Below are positions 45,571 through 55,235 of a stretch of 64,000 nt of DNA, piece after piece. Numbering within the stretch: the stretch's first letter is position 1; every line of letters starts with the position of its first letter. Position numbers and translations under genes: made by a program. Origin of the DNA: Loktanella fryxellensis (GTDB lineage: Bacteria; Pseudomonadota; Alphaproteobacteria; Rhodobacterales; Rhodobacteraceae); the NCBI RefSeq assembly GCF_900110065.1, contig NZ_FOCI01000011.1, positions 48,361 through 112,360 of the forward strand. Direction: 5' to 3'. The notes under the pieces were generated by a model. That model saw nothing but the letters and a program-made list of their open reading frames with translations. It had not been told where the DNA came from and searched no databases.

Positions 45571-46227
45571 TCAGGTCAGGGTCGCGACGGCGATCCAGAT
45601 ACCGGCAAAGAAACAGCATGACGCCGCCAGCACGAAGCCGTGCCAGATCGCGTTCGAGAACTTCAACCCGTCCCACCAGAAGAAGATCACACCAGCGGAA
45701 TAGAGCAGCCCACCGGTTGCCAGCAGGCCCAGCGCTGTCGCGGGCAGCAGTGTCGCGATCCCTGGCACCAGCAGCACGCCGAGCCACCCCATCCCGAGGT
45801 AGAGCGCCGGGCCGAAGCGCCCCGGCACCTGCCAGAAGAACACCTTTCGCACGATCCCCCACAGCGCCAGCATCCAGACCACCGCGAGCACCGCCAGCGT
45901 TAGGCCCGACCCGACCAGCACCGCCAGAGGCGTGAAGGTGCCCGCGATCTTGAGGTAGATCGCCGCGTGATCCAGCCGCCGCAGGATGGCCCGGTAACGG
46001 GTCCACGGCGTCATGTGATAGCAGGCCGACGCGGCGAATGTCGCGATCAGGGCCAGCCCATAGACGATCAGGGCCAGCGTGTCAGCACCGGACGTGCGCG
46101 GCACACCCCAGACCCACAGGGCCACGGCACCCGCCACCGCAAGGACGACGCCGAGCAGGTGAAGGCTGCCATCGGCGATCCGTTCGGACCGGGCATAGGC
46201 GGGATAGGCGTCGAGGGGCAAGGTCAT
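45571..46227 (-). CDS. Hemolysin III family membrane protein
   Basis: A 218-residue protein with seven predicted membrane helices of the YqfA/HlyIII (progestin/adipoQ receptor-like) family. Conserved residues are Ser and His in SACYHMTPW, the Asp in RRLDHAAIYLKIAGTFTPL and the His in NAIWHGFVLAAS. Together these are the presumed zinc-hydrolase site of the family. The ATG at 46227 (MTLPLDAYP) is the likely start. Confidence 0.92.
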   Translation of the reverse strand: MTLPLDAYPAYARSERIADGSLHLLGVVLAVAGAVALWVWGVPRTSGADTLALIVYGLALIATFAASACYHMTPWTRYRAILRRLDHAAIYLKIAGTFTPLAVLVGSGLTLAVLAVVWMLALWGIVRKVFFWQVPGRFGPALYLGMGWLGVLLVPGIATLLPATALGLLATGGLLYSAGVIFFWWDGLKFSNAIWHGFVLAASCCFFAGIWIAVATLT

Positions 46228-46329
46228 GTCGGTGATATAGGGCCCAGGGCCAGGGATGTCGCCGTGACGGCAGGTCAACCCTGACGACGAAAGATTGCGG
46301 TTGTGTAAAGCGGGACGGCTCCGCCGCCG

Positions 46330-47736
46330 TCAGGGCAGGCGGACGCCCCACAGATCGTATTCGCCCGCCTCGTCCACCGTCACCTTCAGCACATCGCCGA
46401 CCGCCAGACCTTCGGTGTCCGCGTCGATGAACAGGTTGCCGTCGATTTCCGGGGCATCGGCCCATGTGCGGCATGTGGCGATGCCATCCTCGTCGATGTC
46501 GTCGACGATGACCTCCAGCACCTTTCCAACCTTTGCGGCCAGTTTCGCCGCCGAAATGGCCTGCGCCCTTTCCATAAAGCGATCATAGCGGTCCTGCTTG
46601 ACCTCGGGTGCGACGTGGTCGGGCAGGGCGTTGGACCGGGCCCCCGCGACGTTCTCGTACTGAAAGCAGCCGACGCGGTCGAGCTGTGCGGCATCGAGCC
46701 AGTCCAGCAGATGCTGGAATTCGGCCTCAGTCTCTCCCGGATAGCCCACAATGAAGGTGGAGCGCAGGGTGATGTCGGGGCACTGCGCCCGCCATGCGGC
46801 GATCTCGTCCAGCGTCTTCGACGCGGCGGCGGGGCGGGCCATGCGGCGCAGCACGTCCGGGTGGCTGTGCTGGAACGGAATGTCGAGGTAGGGCAGAACG
46901 CCGTTGGCCGGGTCCGCCATCAGCGGGATCAGGTCGCGCACATGCGGATAGGGATAGACGTAGTGCAGGCGCACCCATGCCCCCAACTGCCCCAGTTCGC
47001 GGGTCAGGTCGGTGATGTGGCTGCGCACCTCGCGCTCCTGCCAGGGATGCGCATCGTAACGGCGGTCGAGGCCGTAGGCGCTGGTGTCCTGCGAGATCAC
47101 CAGCAACTCGCGCACACCCGCCTGCACCAGCTTTTCCGCCTCGCGCAGGACCGCGTGGGCGGGGCGGGACGCCAGCTTCCCGCGCATGTCGGGGATGATG
47201 CAGAACTTGCAGGCGTGGTTGCAACCCTCTGAAATCTTGAGGTAACTGTAATGCCGCGGGGTCAGGCTGACACCGCGTGCGGGCAGCAGGTCGATGAACG
47301 GATCGGGGCTGGGCGGCACCGCCAGATGCACCGCGTCCAGCACCTGTTCGTACTGCTGCGGCCCCGTCACGGCAAGGATGCGGGGATGATGCTCGCGGAT
47401 GTAGTCGGGGTCGGCCCCCAGACACCCCGTGACGATCACGCGACCATTCTCGCGCAGCGCCTCTCCGATCGCGTCGAGGCTTTCGGCCTTGGCGCTGTCC
47501 AAAAAGCCGCAGGTGTTGACGATCACCGCCTCGGCCCCGTGATAGTCGGCGCTGATCGCATAACCTTCGGCGCGCAGGCGGGTCAGGATCCGTTCGGAAT
47601 CCACCAGCGCCTTGGGACAGCCGAGGCTGACCATGCCGATGGTGGGCTGACCGGGCCTCGCATGATTAAGATTGGCCACATCGGTCACGCGGGCACGGGC
47701 AAGGTCGGGGCGCAGGTCTGGGGGGTTGTGTGTCAT
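46330..47736 (-). CDS. rimO: Ribosomal protein S12 methylthiotransferase
   Basis: A 468-residue radical-SAM enzyme that methylthiolates Asp89 of ribosomal protein S12. It has an N-terminal UPF0004 domain with three cluster Cys ([36 protein letters not shown]), a radical SAM motif CNHACKFC and a C-terminal TRAM domain ([19 protein letters not shown]). RimO rather than MiaB is indicated by the [11 protein letters not shown] form. The N-terminal extension of about 30 residues is usual in Rhodobacterales. Confidence 0.95.
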   Translation of the reverse strand: MTHNPPDLRPDLARARVTDVANLNHARPGQPTIGMVSLGCPKALVDSERILTRLRAEGYAISADYHGAEAVIVNTCGFLDSAKAESLDAIGEALRENGRVIVTGCLGADPDYIREHHPRILAVTGPQQYEQVLDAVHLAVPPSPDPFIDLLPARGVSLTPRHYSYLKISEGCNHACKFCIIPDMRGKLASRPAHAVLREAEKLVQAGVRELLVISQDTSAYGLDRRYDAHPWQEREVRSHITDLTRELGQLGAWVRLHYVYPYPHVRDLIPLMADPANGVLPYLDIPFQHSHPDVLRRMARPAAASKTLDEIAAWRAQCPDITLRSTFIVGYPGETEAEFQHLLDWLDAAQLDRVGCFQYENVAGARSNALPDHVAPEVKQDRYDRFMERAQAISAAKLAAKVGKVLEVIVDDIDEDGIATCRTWADAPEIDGNLFIDADTEGLAVGDVLKVTVDEAGEYDLWGVRLP

Positions 47737-47863
47737 GGGGCCTTCTACCGTGTCGATGCCCCGACGAAAAGGGGGCGGTCCCCCAGGTCACATGGCGTTT
47801 CGGGGTGGAGGATGCGGCATTTCCGTGCATTGATGCGCCGACATCGGATCAGGACGACCCGCC

Positions 47864-48964
47864 ATGGCATTGGTTTACGACATACTTCTGTGGTTCTTTG
47901 TCGGCGTGACGGTGCTGGCAACTCTGTTGCCCTTTTCGCGCCGCGCCCATGGTTTGATCCGCAGCGCCGACTTTCCGCGGCAACAGGTGCTGGGGCTGGC
48001 GGTCATCCTGATCGCGGTCGCATGGTGGTTCCACCCCCTCTACTGGCGCTGGATCTACGGTCTGATGATCGCCTGCGCGCTGGTGCAACTCTATTACATC
48101 GGTCGCTACCTGCCGGTGGGCCGCCGGCAGTCGCTGCGCCCGCGCAAGCACGAGGTGATCAGCGAAGACCGTACCGTCAGTCTGCTGGCCGCCAACGTCA
48201 AGAAGTCGAACCGCGAGTATCAGCCCCTCATTGACCTGACCCGGCGGGCCAAGCCCGACATCCTGATGGCGTTGGAGGTGGATCAGGAATGGGTGGATGC
48301 CCTCGACGTGCTGTCGGACATGTATCCGCACCAGCGATTGCGGCCGCTGGATACCGGTTACGGCATGGCGGTCTACAGCCGCCTGCCGCTGGAGGATGCC
48401 GAATTCCGCGAGGCCGTCGTGGACGGCGTGCCGTCCCTGCGGGCGCGAGTGCCCCTCGCGGACGGCCTCGCGTTCCGGCTGTATGTCGTGCATCCCGAAC
48501 CCCCCGTGCCGTTTCAGGACACCGAGGGTCGCGACGCCGAAATGTCGTCCGTGGCGATCGAGGCGCGCGACGATCCGCTGCCCGTGATCGTGTCGGGCGA
48601 CCTGAACGACGTGGCGTGGTCGATCACCACGCAGCGGTTCCAACAGGTGTCGGGTCTGCTCGATCCGCGCGTCGGTCGGGGGTTCTACAACACGTTCAGC
48701 GCCACGATGCCGTGGATGCGCTGGCCGCTGGATCATCTGTTCCATGACGCCCAGTTCCGCCTGTTGGACATGCGCCGCGAGGTTCACATCAAGTCCGACC
48801 ACTTTCCCATGTATTTCAAGCTGTTGCTGACCCCGGTCGAGGCGGCCGAAACCCGGCCAGAAGACGCGACGAAAGAGGACATGGTCGAAATCGAAGACAT
48901 GATCGACCGCGAGAAGAACACCAAGCGCGAGGCGATCGGGTCCAATTGGGAAGACGAGGATTGA
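47864..48964 (+). CDS. EEP-family protein with N-terminal membrane helices
   Basis: A 366-residue protein. Three membrane helices (about 5-90) are followed by an endonuclease/exonuclease/phosphatase domain: SLLAANVKKSN, DILMALEVDQEWVDAL, VSGDLNDVAWSIT and the final KSDHFPMYF. Active-site Asn, Glu, Asp and His are in place. Such YafD-like proteins could cleave phosphodiesters or phospholipids at the membrane. The acidic/basic tail of 40 residues is unusual and probably disordered. Confidence 0.88.
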   Translation: MALVYDILLWFFVGVTVLATLLPFSRRAHGLIRSADFPRQQVLGLAVILIAVAWWFHPLYWRWIYGLMIACALVQLYYIGRYLPVGRRQSLRPRKHEVISEDRTVSLLAANVKKSNREYQPLIDLTRRAKPDILMALEVDQEWVDALDVLSDMYPHQRLRPLDTGYGMAVYSRLPLEDAEFREAVVDGVPSLRARVPLADGLAFRLYVVHPEPPVPFQDTEGRDAEMSSVAIEARDDPLPVIVSGDLNDVAWSITTQRFQQVSGLLDPRVGRGFYNTFSATMPWMRWPLDHLFHDAQFRLLDMRREVHIKSDHFPMYFKLLLTPVEAAETRPEDATKEDMVEIEDMIDREKNTKREAIGSNWEDED

Positions 48965-48970
48965 CGCGGA

Positions 48971-49744
48971 TCAGCCCTTGGTCTGCATCCGCCTGAGCAT
49001 GGCAAGCACCATGCGATGCGGCATCAGCGGGATCAGCCAGTTCAGCGCCAGGCTGAGCCCCGGTTCGTTAATGACGTGCAGGCGGCCCGCGATCATCTGC
49101 TCGTAGCCGAGCTTCGCCACGCTGGCGGCCGTCTTGCCACCCCCCTTGACCAGCGCGGTCCCGTGCAGGTCTGCCGCGTCGGCAAAGCCGGTATCGACGA
49201 AACCGGGGGCCAGCACCGTGACGGTGACGCCGCGGTCGCGCAGCTCCTCGGCCAGGGCCAGCGAATAGCTGCGTACGAACGCCTTTGTGGCGAAATAGAC
49301 CGCCTGCAGCGGGCCCGGCATCATGCCTGCGGTCGAGCCGACATTCAGGATGCGCCCCGATCCGCGCCGTGCCATTGCGCCACCGACCGCGTGGCACAGG
49401 GTCATCAGGGCGGTGATGTTCAGGTCGATCATCGCCCGTTCCCGCGCCAGATCGCGGTCGATATGCTCGCCCTGACCGCCGAAGCCGGCGTTGTTAATGA
49501 GGATGTCGATGGGTTGGGCTGCGACCTGCGCCACGACCCCCGCCAGCGCATCGGGGTCGGTCAGATCGGCAGTGATGGTCTGGACGGTGATGCCATAGGC
49601 GCTCTCCAGTTCCTGCTTCAGCGTGGCCAGCGCATCGGTCTGGCGGGCCACGACGATCAGGTCGCCGCCGCGCCGCGCATGGATGCGGGCGAATTCACGC
49701 CCGATGCCACCCGATGCGCCGGTGATCAGTGCAAGCCTGCCCAT
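48971..49744 (-). CDS. Short-chain dehydrogenase/reductase
   Basis: A 257-residue SDR. Motifs are the cofactor loop TGASGGIG, DILINNAGFGG, the catalytic Ser in LNVGSTAGM and YxxxK in YFATK. The C-terminal 60 residues are basic and hydrophobic (LSLALNWLIPLMPHRM), as in membrane-near SDRs. The ATG at 49744 is favoured because AAGGAT stands ten bases upstream, while the ATG at 49762 has no site. The substrate is unknown. Confidence 0.92.
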   Translation of the reverse strand: MGRLALITGASGGIGREFARIHARRGGDLIVVARQTDALATLKQELESAYGITVQTITADLTDPDALAGVVAQVAAQPIDILINNAGFGGQGEHIDRDLARERAMIDLNITALMTLCHAVGGAMARRGSGRILNVGSTAGMMPGPLQAVYFATKAFVRSYSLALAEELRDRGVTVTVLAPGFVDTGFADAADLHGTALVKGGGKTAASVAKLGYEQMIAGRLHVINEPGLSLALNWLIPLMPHRMVLAMLRRMQTKG

Positions 49745-49857
49745 GGTAAAATCCTTCTGCATTGCAATGCCCGTCAGATGGGCGCGGTTGCGCGCAGATC
49801 AAGGCCATGGATGTCGCAGCGGGGTCCGGCGCCGGCAGAACCCCGCGGGATGGCGCG

Positions 49858-50460
49858 TCAGCGGCGGCGGTCGCGCCGCGACGACATCGGCTGGAACGCG
49901 ACGCCCACATGCGCCTCGCAATAGGGTTTGCCCTGCTGGCTCGGCAGACCGCAGAACCAGAAGTCCGGCGTCGCGGGATCGCCCACAGGCCACTTGCAGG
50001 TCTTTTCCGTCAGCTCCATCAGGCCGATCTTCTTGGCGGTCTTTTCCACCTCGTTGACCTTGGCCAGCGCCTCCGGGCTGATTTCGTTCGCGGACGGCTG
50101 CGGCGGCAGGGGCTGGCCTGCGGGGATGATCGCGCGGCGGGCGGCGCTGATCGGGATGCCGTTCTCGTCCAGCTCTTCGGCCACCACGATACCGGGATCG
50201 GGCTTTGGCACGCGGGCGGGTGTGGCGGATTCCGTGCGCATCACCGGCTTGTCGTCAACCACTTCGGGTTCGACCTCGGCCACGGGTTCCACGGGGTCTG
50301 CGCCGCCGGGGCCGACGCGGTTCGACAGGCCCAGCCGGTGGACCTTGCCGATCACGGCATTGCGCGTCACGCCGCCCAGTTCCTTGGCGATCTGGCTCGC
50401 GGATTGCCCTTCGCCCCACATGCGCTTCAGCGTCTCGACACGTTCATCAGTCCAGGACAT
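49858..50460 (-). CDS. gcrA: Cell-cycle regulator GcrA
   Basis: A 200-residue alphaproteobacterial transcription regulator that, with sigma-70, controls genes carrying CcrM-methylated GANTC sites. The N-terminal helix-turn-helix is MSWTDERVETLKRMWGEG, then SASQIAKELGGVTRNAVIGK and VHRLGLSNR, the family signature. The middle is acidic and Pro-rich. The C-terminal domain (TCKWPVGDPATPDFWFCGLP, then YCEAH) binds RNA polymerase. It is complete. Confidence 0.95.
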   Translation of the reverse strand: MSWTDERVETLKRMWGEGQSASQIAKELGGVTRNAVIGKVHRLGLSNRVGPGGADPVEPVAEVEPEVVDDKPVMRTESATPARVPKPDPGIVVAEELDENGIPISAARRAIIPAGQPLPPQPSANEISPEALAKVNEVEKTAKKIGLMELTEKTCKWPVGDPATPDFWFCGLPSQQGKPYCEAHVGVAFQPMSSRRDRRR

Positions 50461-50580
50461 CGGGCTTCCTTCGTTCTAGCCCGGACGGTGCTGGGCCTTG
50501 TCTATTGTCGCAATCCCCTATTCTAAGCATTGCAACCGGGGAAGTGAAGGACCGCACCCCGAAAGATGAGGAACGCGCCC

Positions 50581-51432
50581 ATGACCGACCAATCCGCCAC
50601 AACCGGGGCCGCCGCACCGGGGGGCGCCACGACCCGCAACGCCGCCATGGGCGTGCGCCGGTTCGGTCGCGTCAACTGGACAGGCACCCGGACGCTTGCG
50701 GCGCGGGAGGTGCGACGCTTCATGAACGTATGGAGCCAGACGATCATGGCGCCGCTCATCAACGCGGGGCTGTTGCTGATGATCTTCACGATCGCAATCG
50801 GCCCGCAACGCGGCGACGTAATGGGCGTGCCGTTCATGACCTTCCTCGCCCCCGGCATCCTGATCATGACGGTGATCCAGAATGCCTTCGCCAACACCTC
50901 GTCCTCGCTCGCTTCGGCCAAGGTGGGCGGCAACATCGTCGACACGCTGATGCCGCCCCTGTCCGCGGCAGAGCTGCTGGCGGGCTACCTCTGGGGGGCC
51001 GTGGTCCGCGGCCTGATCGTGGCGGTGGTGATCGCGGCGGGCGCGTTCTTGCTGCTGGGCGTGCCGGTGCTGCACCCGGCGTGGATGCTGGCGTTCGTGA
51101 CGCTGGGGTCGATGTTCATGGGCGGGCTGGGCATGATCGCCGGCATCTTCGCCAACAAGTTCGACCAGCTGTCCGCGATCTCGAACTTCATCGTGACCCC
51201 GCTGTCGTTCCTGTCCGGCACCTTCTACAGCATCGACGCACTGCCGGGTCTGCTGCAGGCCGCATCGCATGCCAACCCGTTCTTCTACATCATCGACGGC
51301 GTGCGCCACGGGATGATCGGCGTGTCCGACAGCTCGCCTTGGCTGGGGCTGGCGGTGGTGGTGGCCGCCAACGTCGTGGTGCAGGCCGTGGTCTGGCGCT
51401 GGCTCGACCGGGGCTACCGTCTGAAGGCGTGA
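50581..51432 (+). CDS. ABC-2 type transporter permease
   Basis: A 283-residue membrane subunit with six predicted helices (APLINAGLLLMIFTIAIG, FLAPGILIMTVIQNAFANTS, LIVAVVIAAGAFLLLGVPVL, GSMFMGGLGMIAGIFANKFD, ISNFIVTPLSFLSGTFYSID, LGLAVVVAANVVVQAVVWRW). The PLSFLSGTFY signature is that of ABC-2 (DrrB/NodJ-like) exporters. ATG 50581 follows AGGAA at good distance. No ATPase gene is next to it on either side. Confidence 0.9.
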   Translation: MTDQSATTGAAAPGGATTRNAAMGVRRFGRVNWTGTRTLAAREVRRFMNVWSQTIMAPLINAGLLLMIFTIAIGPQRGDVMGVPFMTFLAPGILIMTVIQNAFANTSSSLASAKVGGNIVDTLMPPLSAAELLAGYLWGAVVRGLIVAVVIAAGAFLLLGVPVLHPAWMLAFVTLGSMFMGGLGMIAGIFANKFDQLSAISNFIVTPLSFLSGTFYSIDALPGLLQAASHANPFFYIIDGVRHGMIGVSDSSPWLGLAVVVAANVVVQAVVWRWLDRGYRLKA

Positions 51433-51629
51433 CGACGGGGGCTTGCCCCCACGTCATCGTCCGGTCTAGGGTTTGCGGATGAACACCCGTGCCGCCACCG
51501 CGATCCGACGCCGACGCTGATTTGCGTCCGCCTCTGCACGTTCGTTCTCTTTCCCTGACCACGTCACGTTGACCCGGCAGCCCCCAGCGGGCACGATGCC
51601 GGGCATACGCCGCCACAAAGGCCGATCCC

Positions 51630-52811
51630 ATGATCTCCACCATCCTGCCGACCTACAACCGCGCGCCCATGGCCTTCGCCAAGGGCGAGGGTGCGTGGCT
51701 GACGGCCACCGACGGTCGCCGTTTCCTCGATTTCGGGGCGGGCATCGCGGTCAACAGCCTCGGCCATGCGCATCCCGCACTGGTGCGGGCCCTGACCGAT
51801 CAGGCTAACGCGGTCTGGCATGTCAGCAACCTGTATCAGATCCCCGCGCAACAGGCGCTGGCCGACCTGCTGGTGGCGCACACCTTTGCCGACACGGTGT
51901 TCTTCACTAATTCCGGGACGGAGGCGTGCGAGCTGGCGGTCAAGATGGCGCGCAAGCATTTTTACGACGCAGGTCAGCCGGACCGCACCGACATCATCAC
52001 CTTTTCGGGCAGCTTCCACGGCCGTTCATCTGCCGGGATCGCCGCGGCGGGGTCCGAGAAGATGGTGAAAGGCTTCGGCCCGCTGCTGCCCGGTTTCGTG
52101 CATCTGCCCTTCGGCGATCACGACGCGCTGACCGCCGCCGTCGCATCGCCGACCGTGGCTGCCATCCTGATCGAGCCAGTGCAGGGCGAAGGCGGCATCC
52201 GCCCGGTGCCCGACCAGTGCCTGAAGGGGTTGCGCGATCTGGCCGACGAACACGGCCTGCTGCTGATATTCGACGAGGTGCAGTGCGGCGTGGGGCGGAC
52301 GGGCAAGCTCTTTGCCCACGAATGGTCAGGCATCACCCCCGACATCATGATGGTGGCCAAGGGTATCGGCGGCGGTTTCCCCATTGGTGCCGTCCTTGCC
52401 ACCGCCGATGCGGCGGACGGCATGACGGCGGGCACCCATGGGTCGACCTATGGCGGCAACCCGCTGGGCTGTGCCGTGGGTCTGGCTGTCATGCAGATCA
52501 TCTCCGACCCCGCATTCCTGGCAGAGGTGAACCGCAAGGCGGGCCTCTTGCGCCAAAAGCTGGAAGGGTTGACCGCCGCGCACCCCGACGTCTTTACCGG
52601 CGTGCGCGGGTCCGGCCTGATGCTGGGCCTGATGTGCAAGTCCACGAACACCGACATCGTGAAGGCGGGCTATGACGCCGGCATCCTGACCGTGCCCGCC
52701 GCCGACAACGTGATCCGTCTGCTGCCGCCGCTGAACCTGACCGACGCCGACATTGCGACCGCCGTGGACCGCCTCGATACTGCGGCGGGGCAGGTGGGCG
52801 GCCATGGCTGA
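51630..52811 (+). CDS. argD: Acetylornithine aminotransferase
   Basis: A 393-residue class III PLP aminotransferase of arginine synthesis. It shows FFTNSGTEACELAVKMARK, SFHGRSSAGIAAAG, the cofactor-binding IFDEVQCGVGRTG and the Schiff-base Lys in MMVAKGIGGGFPIGA, then HGSTYGGNPLGCAV. It is followed by a GNAT gene and argF, which form one likely operon. The enzyme may also act as succinyldiaminopimelate aminotransferase in lysine synthesis. Confidence 0.96.
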   Translation: MISTILPTYNRAPMAFAKGEGAWLTATDGRRFLDFGAGIAVNSLGHAHPALVRALTDQANAVWHVSNLYQIPAQQALADLLVAHTFADTVFFTNSGTEACELAVKMARKHFYDAGQPDRTDIITFSGSFHGRSSAGIAAAGSEKMVKGFGPLLPGFVHLPFGDHDALTAAVASPTVAAILIEPVQGEGGIRPVPDQCLKGLRDLADEHGLLLIFDEVQCGVGRTGKLFAHEWSGITPDIMMVAKGIGGGFPIGAVLATADAADGMTAGTHGSTYGGNPLGCAVGLAVMQIISDPAFLAEVNRKAGLLRQKLEGLTAAHPDVFTGVRGSGLMLGLMCKSTNTDIVKAGYDAGILTVPAADNVIRLLPPLNLTDADIATAVDRLDTAAGQVGGHG

Positions 52812-53286
52812 TTACCGCTTCCGCCCGATCAGCCGTGCCGACCTCCCGATGTTCCGCCACTGGCTGGACCAGCCGCACATGGGCGGCTGGTGGGCCGACG
52901 GCGCGACCGAGGCGCGGCTGATCGAGGAGGACCTTGGCAGGGCCCTGGTGGACATTCGGATCGTGGAGCTGGACGGCACGCCGTTTGCCTACATCCAGGA
53001 TTACAACGCCCACGCCTTTGGTGCTCCGCAGTTCGCGGGATTTGACGCCGCGGCGCGGGCCATCGACACCTTCCTTGGCGACAGTGCCTTCCTCGGGCAG
53101 GGGCATGGGGCCGGTCTCATCGCGGCCCGCGTGGCAGAGTTGCGACGATCCTGCCCGCTCGTGCTGACCGACCCGGACCCCGCCAACCTGCGTGCCATCG
53201 CCGCCTATACCCGTGCCGGATTCCGCACCGACCGCGTCGTGCCACGCGAGGACGGCGACCCGGTGCAGGTCATGGTTCACAACTGA
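52804..53286 (+). CDS. GNAT acetyltransferase between argD and argF
   Basis: A 160-residue acetyltransferase of the AAC(6')/IucB-like group (Acetyltransf_8): [49 protein letters not shown] and [19 protein letters not shown]. It overlaps argD by eight bases and precedes argF by 74 bases. It need not be an antibiotic-resistance gene; position suggests a link to arginine or ornithine derivatives, but this is inference. Confidence 0.88.
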   Translation: MADYRFRPISRADLPMFRHWLDQPHMGGWWADGATEARLIEEDLGRALVDIRIVELDGTPFAYIQDYNAHAFGAPQFAGFDAAARAIDTFLGDSAFLGQGHGAGLIAARVAELRRSCPLVLTDPDPANLRAIAAYTRAGFRTDRVVPREDGDPVQVMVHN

Positions 53287-53360
53287 ACGCCGCACCTCAT
53301 GCAAGCCCCCTTCGGTCAGGGACCACCGTGCCCCGACCCGCCACAGAAGAAGACGACGCC

Positions 53361-54266
53361 ATGACCCATTTCCTCGACATCCATACCACCCCGCCCGCCG
53401 CCCTGCGCGCCATCATCGACGATGCCCGCGCCATGAAGGACGCCCGCCACGGCCTGCCCAAGGGCACGCCCGACGCCGATCAGCCGCTGGCCAACCACAT
53501 GGTCGCGCTGATCTTCGAAAAACCCTCGACCCGCACCCGCGTCAGTTTCGACGTGGGCGTCCGCCAGATGGGCGGGCAGACCATGGTGCTGTCGGGCGCC
53601 GACATGCAGCTGGGCCACGGCGAGACCATCGCGGATACCGCACGCGTGTTGTCGCGCTACGTCGACATGATCATGATCCGCACGTTCGAGGAGGCGACGC
53701 TGCACGAGATGGCCGAACACGCCACGGTGCCGGTGATCAACGGCCTGACCAACCGGACCCATCCGTGCCAGATCATGGCCGACATCATGACGTTCGAGGA
53801 ACACCGTGGGCCGATCAAGGGCCGCCGCGTGGTCTGGTCGGGGGACGGCAACAACGTCTTTGCCAGCTTCGCCCATGCGGCCAAGCAGTTCGACTTCGAT
53901 CTGGTGTTCTCCGGCCCGCCGCCGCTGGATCCGGAACCCGCCCTCGATGGCCTCTACCGGATCGAGCGTGATCCGGGCCGGGCGGTGCAGGGCGCCGACC
54001 TCGTGGTAACGGACACATGGGTCAGCATGCACGACCCTGCGTCCGCGCGCGAACGGCGTCACAACCAGCTGCGCGGCTATCAGGTGACGGAAGGATTGAT
54101 GGCGCAGGCCAATCCCGACGCGCTGTTCATGCACTGTCTGCCCGCGCACCGCGACGACGAGGTGACGTCGGCGGTGATGGACGGCCCCCATTCGGTGATC
54201 TTCGACGAGGCCGAGAACCGCCTGCATGCACAGAAGGCGATCATGCGCTGGTGCGTGCAGGGCTGA
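53361..54266 (+). CDS. argF: Ornithine carbamoyltransferase
   Basis: A 301-residue enzyme joining carbamoyl phosphate and ornithine to citrulline. The signatures are [40 protein letters not shown] and [13 protein letters not shown]. Length is typical. Its carbamoyl phosphate comes from the CarAB enzyme whose large subunit is at 29990. Confidence 0.97.
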   Translation: MTHFLDIHTTPPAALRAIIDDARAMKDARHGLPKGTPDADQPLANHMVALIFEKPSTRTRVSFDVGVRQMGGQTMVLSGADMQLGHGETIADTARVLSRYVDMIMIRTFEEATLHEMAEHATVPVINGLTNRTHPCQIMADIMTFEEHRGPIKGRRVVWSGDGNNVFASFAHAAKQFDFDLVFSGPPPLDPEPALDGLYRIERDPGRAVQGADLVVTDTWVSMHDPASARERRHNQLRGYQVTEGLMAQANPDALFMHCLPAHRDDEVTSAVMDGPHSVIFDEAENRLHAQKAIMRWCVQG

Positions 54267-54701
54267 GGGGCACAGGGCACAGGGCACAGGGTCTGCCGCG
54301 CATTGCAACGGGGGTGGGCCGAGGGGACATGACGTGTCCGCCCGCGATCCTCGGACCAGCTGGCGATACCCCCTGCCGACCGCGTCGTGCGGGCGTGCCA
54401 CACCTGTCGCTGCGATGCCATGACGGGGCGTGCATCCGGCGATCTGGAGGTTCGCAGGAGTTCTGATCCACGTCGGTGCCAGAGGTGCTGGCCTTCCACC
54501 GTACCGGACCGCGCAGGATCACCGACGCGCTGGTCCTGCCTTGGGCCGACGTCGGGTCGGGGACTTGGGCGCCATGTGCCGGCGACATCGCGGCAGACAG
54601 GCTGGACCGGGACAGGCACTGCACGATGCGACGAACTGCTCCCGCCGTCGTCAGCGGCATGACGATCGCGGATCACGGCGACCCTTGCGGGTCACGCTGC
54701 C
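54267..54701. other. Intergenic region with short tandem repeat
   Basis: GGGCACA is repeated three times at 54268-54291, directly after the argF stop. The rest up to the NUDIX gene shows no gene or known element; open frames here lack ribosome sites and protein-like composition. Confidence 0.5.
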
Positions 54702-55136
54702 TCAGATCGCCTTCAACGCCTTGCGATATCCCTTGTCGATCAGCAGCTTGGCCGCCTTCGACAACGTAACCCACCGGCGGTTGCGACGGTGGGATTCCGG
54801 AAAGGTCTTTGCGATGTGACGGACCTTGATGCCGTAGACGCGGATGTCGGCAGGCACGATTTCGCCGTCGTCGAACCGTTTGATGCCGCGAAACCGGCTC
54901 AAAGGCTCGGACGAGACGGATCCGTCGCGCACGCCGCCTTCTTCCCATGCTTCCTGCAACGCGGCCTCGCCATCGCTCAACCCGTCGACCGGCCAACCCT
55001 TCGGCAGGATCCAGCGCCCGCGGGAACTGCTGACCAGCAGAACCTCGCGACCCTTCGCTCCCTTGCGGTGGCACAGGGCCGCAACCTGTTGCCGCGGCGT
55101 GGCGGGATCCGGGTCGGTGGCGGTCTGGTCGGTCAT
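54702..55136 (-). CDS. NUDIX hydrolase, DIPP-like
   Basis: A 144-residue NUDIX protein. The NUDIX box is shortened but recognisable (WPVDGLSDGEAALQEAWEEG), after LLVSSSRGRWILPKG. This start pattern, WILPKG, is typical of diphosphoinositol-polyphosphate or diadenosine-polyphosphate hydrolases. The C-terminus is basic (RHIAKTFPESHRRNRRW). It lies 99 bases downstream of hrpB on the same strand. Confidence 0.9.
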   Translation of the reverse strand: MTDQTATDPDPATPRQQVAALCHRKGAKGREVLLVSSSRGRWILPKGWPVDGLSDGEAALQEAWEEGGVRDGSVSSEPLSRFRGIKRFDDGEIVPADIRVYGIKVRHIAKTFPESHRRNRRWVTLSKAAKLLIDKGYRKALKAI

Positions 55137-55235
55137 ACGGGCAGCTCGGTCAATGCGATGGGTCCTGTTGTTGGATCGATTCTATGCGTCCGCGGACCGA
55201 TTACAATGAAATGCCACGCAAAAGTGTGCATTTCA

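Noticed and set aside
54430..54819. Plus-strand gene after argF
   Set aside because: It overlaps the clear NUDIX gene on the other strand and shows no protein family features.
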